A stretch of DNA of 64,000 nucleotides from Phenylobacterium haematophilum (GCF_014196295.1 NZ_JACIDK010000001.1:1034785-1098784); one strand, 5' to 3'; shown: positions 7,781-17,641, counted from the stretch's first letter. Notes: generated from the letters alone by a model not told the origin. Numbers and translations: made by a program.

Positions 7781-8375
7781 GACCTTCTACCCCACGGACA
7801 GGCTGGCGCTCTTCATTGACGGAGCGAACCTGTACTCCGCCGCCAAGGGGCTGGGCTTCGATATCGACTATCGCAAGCTGCTGGAAGAGTTCCGCAAGCG
7901 CGGCGTGCTGGTGCGGGCCTACTATTACACCGCCCTGGTCGAGGATCAGGAGTATTCGCCGATCCGCCCGCTGGTCGACTGGCTCGACTACAACGGCTTC
8001 CGCCTAGTGACCAAGCCGGCGCGCGAATACACCGACGCCCAGGGCCGCAAGCGCTGGCGCGGCGACATGGACGTCGAGATCGCCGTCGACATGATGGAGA
8101 TGGCCAGCCACGCCGACCATCTGGTGCTGTTCTCCGGCGACGGCGACTTCCGCGTCCTGGTCGAGGCGGTCCAACGCCGCGGCGCCCGCGTCACCGTGGT
8201 CTCGACCGTCAAGTCTCAGCCGCCGATGGCCTCCGACGACCTGCGCCGCCAGGCCGACAACTTCGTGGACCTGGCCGACCTCGCCGACATCATCGGCCGC
8301 CCCTCGCGTCTGCCGCGCTTCATCCAGGAAAGCCGCGCCGCGCGCGACGAACACGACGTCGACGCCGAACTCTGA
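7779..8375 (+). CDS. NYN-domain protein (LabA/DUF88 family), putative ribonuclease
   Basis: 198-residue NYN (PIN-like) protein. The domain spans about residues 8-165 with the conserved acidic positions in RLALFIDGANLY, GDMDVEIAVDMMEMA and LVLFSGDGDFRVLVEAV, matching the metal-binding triad of PIN-type nucleases. The family is thought to process RNA; no target is evident. Start ATG 7779 overlaps the ATG of folK on the other strand, and an AGGA lies about 14 bases upstream inside folK. The stop overlaps the ATG of the next gene (TGATG), so it is probably co-translated with the uracil-DNA glycosylase. Confidence 0.88.
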   Translation: MTFYPTDRLALFIDGANLYSAAKGLGFDIDYRKLLEEFRKRGVLVRAYYYTALVEDQEYSPIRPLVDWLDYNGFRLVTKPAREYTDAQGRKRWRGDMDVEIAVDMMEMASHADHLVLFSGDGDFRVLVEAVQRRGARVTVVSTVKSQPPMASDDLRRQADNFVDLADLADIIGRPSRLPRFIQESRAARDEHDVDAEL

Positions 8376-9034
8376 TGTCGGTTGAGCTCTGGGGCGCCGA
8401 ACCGCCCCGCGACTGCCCGCTGTGCCCGCGCCTGGTCGCCTATCGCCAGGCGAACGCGGCCCAGAACCCCGACTGGTGGAACGGCCCTGCGCCCTCCTTC
8501 GTCCCGGTCGGCGGACCACAGAGCGTGCGCTTGCTGGTGGCGGGCCTGGCGCCAGGCCGCACCGGCGCCAACCGCACCGGCCGCCCGTTCACCGGCGACC
8601 ATGCCGGCTGGATGCTCTACGACACCCTGTTCAAGACCGGTTTCGCCAACGACAAGTTCGACGCCCGCATCGACGACGGGCTCGAACTGTACGAGTGCAT
8701 GATCACCAACGCGGTCCGCTGCGCCCCGCCCGGCAACAAGCCCGAGACCAGCGAAGAGAACACCTGCCGGCCATTTCTGACCCAGCGGTTCAAGGACCTG
8801 CCCAACCTGAAGGTCATCGTCACCCTGGGCGACGTCTCGCGGCGTAATATCCTGAAGGCGCTGGGCCTCAAGGCTTCCGCCGGCATTCCGGGACACGGCA
8901 CGGAGTTCCAGGCCGGGCCCTACATCGTGTTGAACAGCTACCACTGCTCGCGGCTCAACACGAACACCGGCCGTCTGACCGCCGAGATGTTCGAGGCCGT
9001 CTTCCGCCGCGCGCGCCAGCTGATCGACGCCTAG
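8375..9034 (+). CDS. Uracil-DNA glycosylase, family 5 (UDGb type)
   Basis: 219-residue iron-sulfur uracil-DNA glycosylase that removes uracil and other deaminated bases from DNA. Motif A GLAPGRTGANRTGRPFTGD (about residues 52-70) and motif B in YHCSRLNTNTGRLT are those of family 5, which lacks the polar Asp/Asn of family 1. Cysteines at 14 and 17 (DCPLCPRL), plus the pair in YECMITNAVRCAPP, would hold the 4Fe-4S cluster. ATG 8375 overlaps the preceding stop (TGATG). It converges with the GNAT gene, stops overlapping by 4 bp. Confidence 0.92.
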   Translation: MSVELWGAEPPRDCPLCPRLVAYRQANAAQNPDWWNGPAPSFVPVGGPQSVRLLVAGLAPGRTGANRTGRPFTGDHAGWMLYDTLFKTGFANDKFDARIDDGLELYECMITNAVRCAPPGNKPETSEENTCRPFLTQRFKDLPNLKVIVTLGDVSRRNILKALGLKASAGIPGHGTEFQAGPYIVLNSYHCSRLNTNTGRLTAEMFEAVFRRARQLIDA

Positions 9035-9774
9035 ACCGGCCCGCTCCAATAGAAGTACCGCCAGGCTTGGGTGAACCCGGCCCGCCGATAGAGGCTGCGC
9101 GCGCCGAGGTTGCCCTCCTCGACCTGCAGGAACACGCGCTCCACGCCGCGCGCTTGAGCGGCGCCCGCCAGACCCGCCAGAACACGCCCGGCCAGCCCCT
9201 CCCCGCGTCGCGAAGCGTCGGTGCGCATCCCATGCACGCTGGCCCAGCCATGGCCGAATGCGGCGACGCCGACCGCGAGGGTCCGCTCTCCTTCCGAAAT
9301 CCCGCCATAGACCGCGTCAGGCGAGCGGGTCAGCGCCGCCACGCGGCTGCGGCCGTCGGCCTCGTCGAACCCCTCGCTCGTGAACACGCTCGCCCAGCCT
9401 GCGTCGGGCGCGTCGGCGATCATCGCAGCCGCCGCGCCGCGCGCCGCCGCGATCATCGCAGCCGCCGCGCCCACCTTCACCAGGGTCGGTTGCTCGAAGC
9501 CGTAGCCGCGCCGCGTCAGCTCGGCCCGAACGCTCTCCAGCCCGGGCGCATCGGCGATCCGGAACGCCGGCGCCAGGCCGCGCTCGGTGAACGCCGCCTC
9601 GATCTCGTCGATGACGCCCGGGTCGGCCGCCAGCTCGTGGCTGAGCGGAACGGCGCTCGCCGCCCGGCGGATCGTCCCCGCGTTGAGGGCGACCAGCCAG
9701 CCGGCGATCTCGAGCACTTCGTGCGGCGCCACGGCCGCGACCGTCGCCCGCTCGATCGCCTCGACGTCAGCCAC
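9031..9774 (-). CDS. GNAT-family N-acetyltransferase
   Basis: 247-residue acetyltransferase. The C-terminal GNAT core has the acetyl-CoA loop in [19 protein letters not shown], followed by [20 protein letters not shown] and a final [15 protein letters not shown] strand. The N-terminal half resembles a degenerate second GNAT domain. Residues near 105-120 carry an internal duplication (AAAMIA repeated) caused by a perfect DNA direct repeat. The start at 9774 overlaps the end of smpB by 8 bp, so it is the last gene of a dapA-smpB operon. The substrate is unknown. Confidence 0.8.
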   Translation of the reverse strand: MADVEAIERATVAAVAPHEVLEIAGWLVALNAGTIRRAASAVPLSHELAADPGVIDEIEAAFTERGLAPAFRIADAPGLESVRAELTRRGYGFEQPTLVKVGAAAAMIAAARGAAAAMIADAPDAGWASVFTSEGFDEADGRSRVAALTRSPDAVYGGISEGERTLAVGVAAFGHGWASVHGMRTDASRRGEGLAGRVLAGLAGAAQARGVERVFLQVEEGNLGARSLYRRAGFTQAWRYFYWSGPV

Positions 9775-10222
9775 GGTCGCGAAGCAGCCGGGCCTTGTCG
9801 CGGGCCCAGTCGCGTTCGGCGGTGGCCTCGCGCTTGTCGTGCAGCTTCTTGCCCTTGGCCAAGGCGATCTCCAGCTTGGCCAGCCCCTTGTCGTTCCAAT
9901 AGAGCTTGGTCGGGATGATCGTGCGGCCTTCGCGCGTCACCGCCCCGATCAGCTTGTCCAGCTGCTTGCGATGCAGCAGCAGCTTCCGGTGCCGCCGCGG
10001 CTCGTGGTTGAAGCGGTTGGCCTGGGCGAAGGGGGGGATGTCGGCGTTGATCAGCACGACCTCGTCGCCCTCCACCGAAGCGTAGGACTCGGCGATGTTG
10101 GCTCGGCCGTTGCGCAGGGATTTGACCTCCGATCCGGTCAGGACCAGGCCCGCCTCGAACGTCTCCTCGAGGAAGTAGTCGAACCGCGCGCGGCGGTTTT
10201 CTGCGATCAGCTTACCGGTCAT
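9767..10222 (-). CDS. smpB: SsrA-binding protein SmpB
   Basis: 151-residue SmpB, the protein partner of tmRNA in rescue of stalled ribosomes. Diagnostic stretches are [54 protein letters not shown], and the basic C-terminal tail [20 protein letters not shown] that enters the decoding centre. In Caulobacter trans-translation is needed for timely cell-cycle progression (established). ATG 10222 overlaps the dapA stop (TGATG), showing coupling. No tmRNA gene is visible in the window. Confidence 0.97.
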   Translation of the reverse strand: MTGKLIAENRRARFDYFLEETFEAGLVLTGSEVKSLRNGRANIAESYASVEGDEVVLINADIPPFAQANRFNHEPRRHRKLLLHRKQLDKLIGAVTREGRTIIPTKLYWNDKGLAKLEIALAKGKKLHDKREATAERDWARDKARLLRDRG

Positions 10223-11106
10223 CAGATGACGCCGGCTTCCCTCATCCCGGCCAGGACCTCGGCGCGCGAAGCTTCGGACGCCGGCACGATCGGCAGGCGC
10301 GCGTCCTCGGCGCAGAGGCCGAGGTGCGAAAGCGCGAATTTGGTCGGGGCCGGCGAGGCGTCCGTGAACAGCGAGCGGTGCAGCCGGAAGAGGCGGTCCT
10401 GCCAGTAGAGCGCGGTCTGCCAGTCGCCGCCCATGGCGGCGTTGTAGAAGGTCGCGCACAGGTCCGGAGCGATGTTGGCGGTCACCGAGATGCAGCCATG
10501 GCCGCCATGGGCCATGTAGCCCAGCGCCGTCAGGTCGTCGCCCGACAGCAGCACCCAGTCCTCGCCGCACAGCTGGCGCTGCACGGTGGCGCGGGTCATG
10601 TCGGCGGTGGCGTCCTTGATGCCGACGATGTTGGGCAGCTTCGACAGCCGGCCCAGGGTTTCGTTGCTGATGTCGACAGACGTGCGGCCCGGCACGTTGT
10701 AGACCAGCACCGGCAGCTGAACCGCCTCGTTGATCGCCGCATAGTGGGCGTAGAGGCCTTCCTGGCTCGGGCGATTGTAGTACGGCGTCACCACCAGGGC
10801 GGCGTCCGCACCGATGGTCTTGGCGTGCTGGACCAGTTCGATCGCCTCGTCCGTCGAGTTGGAGCCCGCGCCGGCGACCACCGGCACGCGGCCTGCGGCG
10901 GTCTTCACGGCCAGCTCGACCACCCGGCGGTGCTCATCATGAGAAAGCGTCGAGGTCTCGCCTGTCGTGCCCACGGGCACGATGCCGTGGACTCCGCCCG
11001 CGATCTGACGCTCGACGAGGGCGACGAACGCCTTCTCGTCCACGGCGCCGTCGCGGAAGGGAGTCACCAGGGCAGGCATCACGCCCTTGAACAACGAATC
11101 TGACAT
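10222..11106 (-). CDS. dapA: 4-hydroxy-tetrahydrodipicolinate synthase
   Basis: 294-residue DapA, a TIM-barrel lyase condensing pyruvate with aspartate semialdehyde, the first committed step to lysine and meso-diaminopimelate for peptidoglycan. Seen: [10 protein letters not shown] (substrate Thr pair), [13 protein letters not shown] (catalytic Tyr), NVPGRTS, and the Schiff-base Lys in [14 protein letters not shown] 11106 (MSDSLFKG) was preferred to a TTG nine bases upstream because it matches family N-termini; neither has a strong ribosome-binding site. It is followed directly by smpB. Confidence 0.96.
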   Translation of the reverse strand: MSDSLFKGVMPALVTPFRDGAVDEKAFVALVERQIAGGVHGIVPVGTTGETSTLSHDEHRRVVELAVKTAAGRVPVVAGAGSNSTDEAIELVQHAKTIGADAALVVTPYYNRPSQEGLYAHYAAINEAVQLPVLVYNVPGRTSVDISNETLGRLSKLPNIVGIKDATADMTRATVQRQLCGEDWVLLSGDDLTALGYMAHGGHGCISVTANIAPDLCATFYNAAMGGDWQTALYWQDRLFRLHRSLFTDASPAPTKFALSHLGLCAEDARLPIVPASEASRAEVLAGMREAGVI

Positions 11107-11231
11107 GGTCTGCAAAAAGCCGTGAAAGCGAGGCCAGTTGTTGCGGCCTCATGATTTGGCCGGACAATATGGCGGGGCGACCCCGCGCCGCAACATAGTT
11201 TCATCCTTCCGCGAATCCGGAGTTCGTCACC

Positions 11232-13403
11232 TTGCCGCCCAAGGCCCGTAAAGCGTTTCTGACCACCGCCTCGATCGCCCTGCTGGCCACCATGGCCAAC
11301 GCCCAGGCGCCGACCGGAGGCGCCCCGGCTCAGGGACCCTACCGGCCGTTCGCGGGCGTCGACCGGCCGCCGGCCGACGGGCCCCGCCCCATTGAGCTGA
11401 CCCAGACCCCGCCGACGGCCTATCGCCAGTCACTGTCGATGACCGACTCGGCGACCCTCAGCTCGGCGCTGGCGGCGGCCAAACGCGGCGACGTGACCAC
11501 CGCCCGGTCGGGCATCGCCGCCCTCTCCGACCCGATCGCCAAGAAGCTCGCCACCTGGGCGCTGGTCGATTCCGCCGTGGAATCGATGTCGTTCTTCGAG
11601 GTCGACCAGGCCCGCCGCGACCTCGCCGGCTGGCCGCGCGCCAATCGCCGCCAGCTCGGCGCCGAGAAGCTGCTGGAGACTTCAGGCCAGACGCCGCAGC
11701 AGATCATCGCCTGGTTCGGCGGCTCAGAACCCCAGACCGCCGAGGGCGCCATGGCCCTGGCCAGCGCCTACCAGGCCAGCGGCCGCCAGAAGGACGCCGA
11801 GGACCTGATCCGCCGCTTCTGGCGCGACAAGCTGTTCGAAGTCACGCCCCAGCGCACCATGCTGAGCCGCTTCGGCTCGATGCTGACGCCCGAGGACCAC
11901 GTCCGCCGCGCCGACATCCTGCTCTACGGGCCGCAAGGCCCGGCCGCGCGCGATATCCTTCCGCTGCTGCCGCCCGACCGGCTCCAGGTCGCCCAAGTGC
12001 GGATGGCCTATCGCGCCGGCTCCTCGGCCGCCAACGACCAGGCCAACGCCCTGCCCGGCAATCTGTCCAACGATCCGGGCGTCGCCTTCGAGCGCGCCAG
12101 CTACTACCGCCAGCGCAACCTCGAGACCCTCGCGCTCGCCAACCTCCGATACTTCCCGACCGATCTGGCGCACGGCGACATGGCCGACCGGATCTGGGCC
12201 GAGCGCTATCGCCTGATCCTCTACGCGCTGCGCAACAACGACTCCGCCGGCGCTTACGCCGCCGCCGCCAACAGCGGCCTGACCACGGGCGCGCCCGCCG
12301 CCGACGCGGAGTTCTACGCCGGCTGGATCGCCCTCACCCGGCTGAAGAAACCCGACCAGGCCGCCGTCCACTTCGCCAATCTGGAACGGATCGGGCAGTC
12401 GCCGATCACTCGCGGCCGGGCCTTCTACTGGCAGGGCCGAGCCGCCGAGGCGCGCGGCGACCAGAACGCCGCCAAGGGCTACTATGCGGCCGGCGCCAAG
12501 TTCAACACCACCTTCTACGGACAGCTCGCCACCGAAAAGCTCGGCCAGCCGCTGGTGCTCGGCGCCGATCCCCAGATCACGCAAGCCGACCGCGCCCGCT
12601 TCGAGAGCCGCGACACCGTCCGCGCCGCCCGGCTGCTCTACGAGATCGGCAATCGCGATCTCTTCAAGACCTTCGTCCTCGCCCTCGACGACATCCTGCC
12701 GACCGTCGAGGAGCAGGCCCTGTTGGTCGATCTGGCCCGTGGCTATGGCGACCAGGACACCTCGATGAAGGTGGTCCGCACCGCCGCCCAGCGCGGCTTC
12801 ATCCTGCCCGAGCGCGGCTATCCGCTGCGCAACCCGCCGCCGGTGGCCGGCGCGCCGGAGCCGGCCCTGACGCTCGGCATCACCCGCCAGGAAAGCGGCT
12901 TCGATCCCATGGCCCGCTCGGGCGCCGACGCCCGCGGCATGATGCAGCTGCTGCCCGCCACCGCCGCCAGCACCGCCCGCGGCCTCGGCATGAGCTACGA
13001 CGTCTCGATGCTCTGGCAGCCGGATTACAACATGCAGCTGGGCCAGGCCTTCCTCGGCCGGCAGATCAACAACTTCTCCGGCTCTTACCCGATGGCGATC
13101 GCCGCCTACAACGCCGGCCCCGGGCGCCCCCCTCAGTGGGTCCAGTTCTGCGGCGATCCGCGCGGCGGCTCCACCGACCCGATCGATTTCGTCGAGTGCA
13201 TCCCGTTCTCAGAGACGCGCAACTACGTCATGCGGGTCATGGAGGGCATGCAGGTTTACCGCGCCCGCCTGGCCGGCGGCTCGGCCCCGATCACCCTGAC
13301 CGCCGACCTCAAGCGCGGCTCCTATGGCGGTTACGCCGGCCCGGTCGGGCCGCAGCCGCAGCTGCCGATCGGCGGAGCCAGCACGCCGGTGCCGAACCCC
13401 TGA
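11232..13403 (+). CDS. Soluble lytic murein transglycosylase (Slt type), exported
   Basis: 723-residue periplasmic peptidoglycan lyase. It has a signal peptide (ASIALLATMANAQA), a long superhelical region of alanine-rich helices (about residues 60-520) and a C-terminal SLT domain. The catalytic Glu554 lies in TRQESGFDP, followed by GADARGMMQLLPATA, then MAIAAYNAGPG and FSETRNYVMRVM. It cleaves glycan strands to 1,6-anhydro products during wall remodelling. The start is a TTG at 11232 with GGAG nine bases upstream; it gives a good signal peptide, and no ATG lies before the hydrophobic segment. It is divergent from dapA. Confidence 0.93.
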   Translation: MPPKARKAFLTTASIALLATMANAQAPTGGAPAQGPYRPFAGVDRPPADGPRPIELTQTPPTAYRQSLSMTDSATLSSALAAAKRGDVTTARSGIAALSDPIAKKLATWALVDSAVESMSFFEVDQARRDLAGWPRANRRQLGAEKLLETSGQTPQQIIAWFGGSEPQTAEGAMALASAYQASGRQKDAEDLIRRFWRDKLFEVTPQRTMLSRFGSMLTPEDHVRRADILLYGPQGPAARDILPLLPPDRLQVAQVRMAYRAGSSAANDQANALPGNLSNDPGVAFERASYYRQRNLETLALANLRYFPTDLAHGDMADRIWAERYRLILYALRNNDSAGAYAAAANSGLTTGAPAADAEFYAGWIALTRLKKPDQAAVHFANLERIGQSPITRGRAFYWQGRAAEARGDQNAAKGYYAAGAKFNTTFYGQLATEKLGQPLVLGADPQITQADRARFESRDTVRAARLLYEIGNRDLFKTFVLALDDILPTVEEQALLVDLARGYGDQDTSMKVVRTAAQRGFILPERGYPLRNPPPVAGAPEPALTLGITRQESGFDPMARSGADARGMMQLLPATAASTARGLGMSYDVSMLWQPDYNMQLGQAFLGRQINNFSGSYPMAIAAYNAGPGRPPQWVQFCGDPRGGSTDPIDFVECIPFSETRNYVMRVMEGMQVYRARLAGGSAPITLTADLKRGSYGGYAGPVGPQPQLPIGGASTPVPNP

Positions 13404-13418
13404 CGTCGATCTCCTGAC

Positions 13419-14957
13419 CTAGTGGCCGCCGCCTGGTCCGGCGGCTCGCTTGGGTCGCGGGGCCAGCCAGATGGTCGTCGCGGCGATGGCGAACACCACT
13501 GCGGTGGTCAGGAACATCAGATTGGTCGACAGCATCACCGCCTGGCTCTGCACCAGCCCTTCCAGCTGCCGCAGCGCCTGATCGGGCGAGAAGCCCTGGG
13601 CGACCATGCCGTCCAGCGCCGACTGCGGCTGGTTCAGCGCGCCGACCAGTTCGGCGCGCTTGGCGCTGGCCTGGTTCTCCCATGAGGTGGTCATCAACGA
13701 GGTCGCGAACGCCCCGGCCACGACCCGCAGGAAGTTGGCGATCCCGGCCGCCGCGGCGGTCTCCTCCTCGTCTACGGCCCCCAGCGCGATGCTCTGGGTC
13801 GGGATGAAGAAGAAAGGCATGGCGAAGCCCAGCGCCAGCTGCGGCAGGGCGATCGTCATGAAGTCGGCGTTGGTCGCGAAGTGGCTGCGCCAGATGGCGA
13901 TCCCCGCCATCCAGAACACCCCGAACGAGACCAGGGCCCGTGGATCGCGCTTGGCGACCTGGCTGGCGACGATCGGCGACATCACCACGGCCAGCACGCC
14001 CTGGAAGGCGGCGGCGTAGCCGGCCCAGGTGGCGGTGTAGCCCATGTTGGTCTGCAGCCAGAGCGGCAGGATCACCACGCTGGCGAAGAACGCCCCGAAC
14101 GTCAGGCTCAAGGTCGTTACGCCTATGGTGTAGCCGCGGTGCCTGAACACCCGCAGGTTCACGATCGGGTTCTCGGCGGTCAGCTCCCAGATCAGGAAGG
14201 CTGCGAAGCCGACCGCCGCGACGACCGCCAGGCCGACGATGAACGACGAGGCGAACCAGTCGTGCTCCTTGCCGGTGTCGAGCATGATCTGCAGCGCCCC
14301 GACCCAGACGATCAGCAGCGTCAGGCCCATGTAGTCGACCGGCACGCGGCGCGTCGCGCCCTGGCGGCCGATCAGCGCGCGATAGGCCAGGAACGCCACG
14401 CCGAAGGCGACGGGGATGTTGATGAAGAAGATCCAGTGCCAGCCGATGGTGTCCGAGATCGTCCCGCCGAGGATCGGCCCGGCGATCGGCCCGACGACCG
14501 TGGTCATGCTCCACAGGCCCAGCGCCTGAGGCGCCTTCTCCTTGGGGAAGATCTGCAGCAGCAGGGTCTGCGACATCGGCATGATCGGGCCGCCGCAGAG
14601 ACCCTGCAGCACCCGGGCGAACACCAGGAAGCCGAAGGTCGGCGCCAGGCCGCAGAGGATCGAGCAAACCCCGAAGCCGACCAGGCCGAACACGAACACC
14701 TTCACCGCCCCGAACCGCTGGGCCAGCCAGCCGGACAGCGGCACGGTGATGGCCTCGGCCACCGAGTACGAGGTGATCACCCAGGTGCCCTGGCTGGGCG
14801 ACACGGCAAGGCCGCCGGCGATGTGCGGCACCGCCACGTTGGCGATGGTGATGTCCAGCACCACCATGAAGTTGGCCAGCCCGAGCAGCAGCCCGGTGAC
14901 CAGCAGCGCCAGCCCCGTGAGGGGCGCCGGCGCCGGCGTCGATTGGCTCTGGCTCAC
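13419..14957 (-). CDS. emrB: DHA2-family multidrug efflux MFS transporter (EmrB type)
   Basis: 512-residue drug:H+ antiporter with about 14 hydrophobic segments. DHA2 motif C-like and early signature stretches are visible: LDITIANVAVPHIAG near TM1 and WVITSYSVAEAITVPLSGWL. It would form the inner-membrane pump of a tripartite system with the HlyD-type protein 10 bp upstream and the outer-membrane factor before that. It is the last gene of the operon and converges with the Slt gene. The drug range is unknown. Confidence 0.93.
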   Translation of the reverse strand: MSQSQSTPAPAPLTGLALLVTGLLLGLANFMVVLDITIANVAVPHIAGGLAVSPSQGTWVITSYSVAEAITVPLSGWLAQRFGAVKVFVFGLVGFGVCSILCGLAPTFGFLVFARVLQGLCGGPIMPMSQTLLLQIFPKEKAPQALGLWSMTTVVGPIAGPILGGTISDTIGWHWIFFINIPVAFGVAFLAYRALIGRQGATRRVPVDYMGLTLLIVWVGALQIMLDTGKEHDWFASSFIVGLAVVAAVGFAAFLIWELTAENPIVNLRVFRHRGYTIGVTTLSLTFGAFFASVVILPLWLQTNMGYTATWAGYAAAFQGVLAVVMSPIVASQVAKRDPRALVSFGVFWMAGIAIWRSHFATNADFMTIALPQLALGFAMPFFFIPTQSIALGAVDEEETAAAAGIANFLRVVAGAFATSLMTTSWENQASAKRAELVGALNQPQSALDGMVAQGFSPDQALRQLEGLVQSQAVMLSTNLMFLTTAVVFAIAATTIWLAPRPKRAAGPGGGH

Positions 14958-14967
14958 GGCCGGCCCC

Positions 14968-16122
14968 TTACTTCGAGATGTCGATCACGGCTTCCATGGA
15001 CAGACCCACGCGCAGCGGATGCTCGGCCAGCTCCTTGGGATCCAGCGCGATGCGGACCGGCACGCGCTGGACGACCTTGATCCAGTTGCCGGTGGCGTTC
15101 TGGGCCGGGATCAGCGCGAAGGCCGAGCCCGTGCCGCCGCCGACGCCCGCGACCTTGCCGTGGAACTTCACGCCCTTGCCGTAGAGGTCGCTGGTCAGCT
15201 CGACCGGCTGGCCGGGCCGCACCTTGCGCAGCTGCACTTCCTTGAAGTTGGCGTCCACATAGGCGGTCTGGATCGGCACGATGCTCATCACCGGCGCGCC
15301 GTTGGCGACTTTCTGGCCGACCACCACGCTCTTGCGCGCCACGACCCCGTCGACCGGCGAGCGGATCGTCGTGCGGGCCAGGTCCAGCTCGGCCTGGGCC
15401 AGCTTGGCGCGGGCGGCGGCGACTTCCGGGTTGTCCTCGACCTTGGCTCCCGCGACCAGGGCGTTGGCGGCTTTCTGCTGGCCGGCCGACTGCGCGGCGG
15501 CGGCCTTGGCCTGGGCCAGGCCCGCCTGCGCAGCGGCCAGCGCGGCCTTGGCGGCCTGATAGCGATTCTCGGCCTGGGTCAGCTCGTCGCCCGACACCGC
15601 GCCGGTGTTGGCGAGGTTGCGGCGGCGGCCGTACTCGACCTCGGCCCGCGAATAGTCGGACCGGGCGCTGGCCAGCATCGCCTCGGCGCGGGCGATGTCG
15701 GCGCCGCGCGCGGCGGTCTGGGCGGCCAGCGCCTCATCGTTGGCGAAGTACTGCCCCACCCGGCGCTGCGCCTGGCCAAGCTCGGCGCGGGCGCGGTCGA
15801 CGGCCAGTTCGAAGTCCGCCGGATCGATCACCGCGATCACCTGGCCGGCCATCACGACCGTGGTCTCGCCGACCGGCGCCTGCACGATCGGGCCGGCGAC
15901 CAGCGCCGTCACCTGGGCGGTGTCGGCATTTACGTAGGCGTTGTCGGTGGCCACGTGACGCGAGCCCACCAGGACGTAGTAGAGCCCCCAGATAACCGCG
16001 CCAGCGAGCACCACGCCGCCGAGGATCATGAACAGGCGCTTGCGGCGCGCGCCGTTGGCGGGCGGGGGCGCGGTTGCGACGGCGGCCGCCGGTTGGGGAT
16101 GCGATCCGATGTCGTCGGGCAT
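14968..16122 (-). CDS. emrA: HlyD-family membrane fusion protein (EmrA type)
   Basis: 384-residue periplasmic adaptor linking the EmrB-like pump to the outer-membrane factor. One N-terminal membrane helix (about residues 29-50, MILGGVVLAGAVIWGLYYVL) is followed by the biotinyl-lipoyl half VATDNAYVNADTAQVTALV. A long alanine/glutamine-rich coiled coil (about 110-230) and the second lipoyl half TTIRSPVDGVVARKSVVVGQ follow, then a beta-barrel ending near residue 370. Gap of 38 bp from the upstream tolC-like gene; shares its promoter with the operon. Confidence 0.93.
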   Translation of the reverse strand: MPDDIGSHPQPAAAVATAPPPANGARRKRLFMILGGVVLAGAVIWGLYYVLVGSRHVATDNAYVNADTAQVTALVAGPIVQAPVGETTVVMAGQVIAVIDPADFELAVDRARAELGQAQRRVGQYFANDEALAAQTAARGADIARAEAMLASARSDYSRAEVEYGRRRNLANTGAVSGDELTQAENRYQAAKAALAAAQAGLAQAKAAAAQSAGQQKAANALVAGAKVEDNPEVAAARAKLAQAELDLARTTIRSPVDGVVARKSVVVGQKVANGAPVMSIVPIQTAYVDANFKEVQLRKVRPGQPVELTSDLYGKGVKFHGKVAGVGGGTGSAFALIPAQNATGNWIKVVQRVPVRIALDPKELAEHPLRVGLSMEAVIDISK

Positions 16123-16160
16123 GGGAGACCTTTCCGGGGGAGGACGGAAATTGGTTGGGG

Positions 16161-17573
16161 TCAGGCGGCCCGGAAGCCGCCGCCAAGGGCGCGGACCAGG
16201 GCTGCATCAAGGGTGAGCGCGCGCGATTCCAGGTCGGCGGCGGCCCGCCGCTGCAGGATCACGGCGTTCTCGGCGGCGAGCACCGAGGTGTAGGAGTTCA
16301 GGCCGCCTTCGTAGCGCAGGCGGGCGATGCGATAGGCTTCCTCGCCCTTGGCCAAGGCCTCGCGCGCGGCCTGGAGCCGCACAGCCAGCGCACGTTCGCT
16401 GACAGCGGCGTCGGCCACCTCCTTCAGCGCCTGGGTGAGCGTCGCGTCATACGCCGCGACCGCGACGTCGTACTCGGCCCGCGCGCCGCGATAGGCGCCC
16501 GACAGTCGCCCGCCCTGGAAGATCGGCAGGCTGAGCGCCAGCCCCGCCTGGCCGATGTCCGACCCGCTCTCGGTCAGCATGTCGAGGCCCAGCGACTGGG
16601 CGCCGATGAATCCGGCGAGGTTCACGTTCGGATAGAAGGACTTGCGCGCCACATCGATGCGCTTGCCGGCCGCCTCGGCGCGCAGCCGCGCCGCGACGAT
16701 GTCCGGACGACGCCCGATCAGGTCGGCCGCCAGGTTGGTCGGCAGCCCGAACTCGCGCACCGCTGGCGCCTGCGGCTTGGCGATCGCCAGGCCCCGGTCG
16801 GGACCGGCGCCCAGCAGGGCGGCGATCGCATCGCGGGCCAGGCCCACCTGTTCATGCGCGGCGGCCAGGTCCTGGTTGGCGCTCGCCAGCCCGGATTCGG
16901 CCTGCCGCAGCTCGCCCTTGTTGGCCGCGCCGTTCTCGACCTGCTGGGCGACCAGCTTGCGGGTGGCTTCGCGGTTGGCCTGGGCCTGCACGGCCGCGTC
17001 CTCGACGGCGAAGGCGCGCTGCAGTTCGGCATAGGCCCCGACCACGGAGGTGGTCAGCATCAGCCGCGCCTGGGCCGCGTCCATCTCCGCGGCGGTGGCT
17101 TCCGAGGTCGCCGCGGCCAGCGCCGCGCGGTTCTTGCCCCAGAGGTCGAGGTCGAAGCTGAGGTCCAGCGTCGCGCGGCCAGTGTCGTTGTAACCCTCCG
17201 GCACGAAGGCCGGCGGAATCCCGTTGTTATAGCTCTGCTTGGTCTCAGCCGCCTGGACGTTCAGCCCTGCGCTGGGCAGCAGCGCCGCGCGGCTCTGCTG
17301 GGCCCTCGCCTGCGCCGCGCGCACCCGCGCCTGCGCCTGAACAAGGGTCGGCGAGCCGGCCAGCGCCTCGTCGACCAGTGTGTCGAGCTGGGCGTCGCCA
17401 TAGCCCTTCCACCACTGGTCGGTCGGCCACTGGGCGGCCGGGGCGTCGAAGCTCGAGGTTGCGGCATAGGCCTGCGCAGACCGCACCTGGGGGGCTGGAC
17501 CCAGGTTTGGTACGGCCGCGCAGCCCGCCAACAGGAGGGCCGCCGTCACTGGGGGGAGAATCAGGCGTGCCAT
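16161..17573 (-). CDS. NodT-family outer-membrane efflux lipoprotein (TolC-like)
   Basis: 470-residue outer-membrane channel of the tripartite efflux system. A lipobox LLLAGC puts the lipidated Cys at residue 18. Two OEP repeats of long helices follow (AQARVRAAQARAQQSRAALL and, later, ALKEVADAAVSERALAVRLQ). First gene of the efflux operon; a TetR gene is divergent, with a palindromic operator between them. The -35/-10 pair GGAAC-N17-GGTT on this strand ends 43 bp before the ATG. Confidence 0.92.
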   Translation of the reverse strand: MARLILPPVTAALLLAGCAAVPNLGPAPQVRSAQAYAATSSFDAPAAQWPTDQWWKGYGDAQLDTLVDEALAGSPTLVQAQARVRAAQARAQQSRAALLPSAGLNVQAAETKQSYNNGIPPAFVPEGYNDTGRATLDLSFDLDLWGKNRAALAAATSEATAAEMDAAQARLMLTTSVVGAYAELQRAFAVEDAAVQAQANREATRKLVAQQVENGAANKGELRQAESGLASANQDLAAAHEQVGLARDAIAALLGAGPDRGLAIAKPQAPAVREFGLPTNLAADLIGRRPDIVAARLRAEAAGKRIDVARKSFYPNVNLAGFIGAQSLGLDMLTESGSDIGQAGLALSLPIFQGGRLSGAYRGARAEYDVAVAAYDATLTQALKEVADAAVSERALAVRLQAAREALAKGEEAYRIARLRYEGGLNSYTSVLAAENAVILQRRAAADLESRALTLDAALVRALGGGFRAA

Positions 17574-17615
17574 GCCGCGTCTCGGGATTCGACTAAGGAG
17601 AAGTACGGCCTGGAA

Positions 17616-17641
17616 AACCGTACGGTACGGTCATATGTTCC
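17616..17641 (-). promoter_or_regulatory. EcfG-like promoter of the efflux operon, overlapped by the TetR operator
   Basis: On the minus strand GGAAC (17641-17637), a 17-nt spacer and GGTT (17619-17616). The -10 deviates from CGTT in its first base, as in promoter A. The repressor palindrome sits between and over these elements, so a bound TetR would block polymerase. A different sigma factor cannot be excluded. Confidence 0.35.
17617..17631. promoter_or_regulatory. TetR operator 1 (perfect 15-bp palindrome)
   Basis: ACCGTAC-G-GTACGGT, a perfect inverted repeat in the divergent region between the efflux operon and its TetR gene. It is the natural binding site for the adjacent repressor. Confidence 0.75.
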
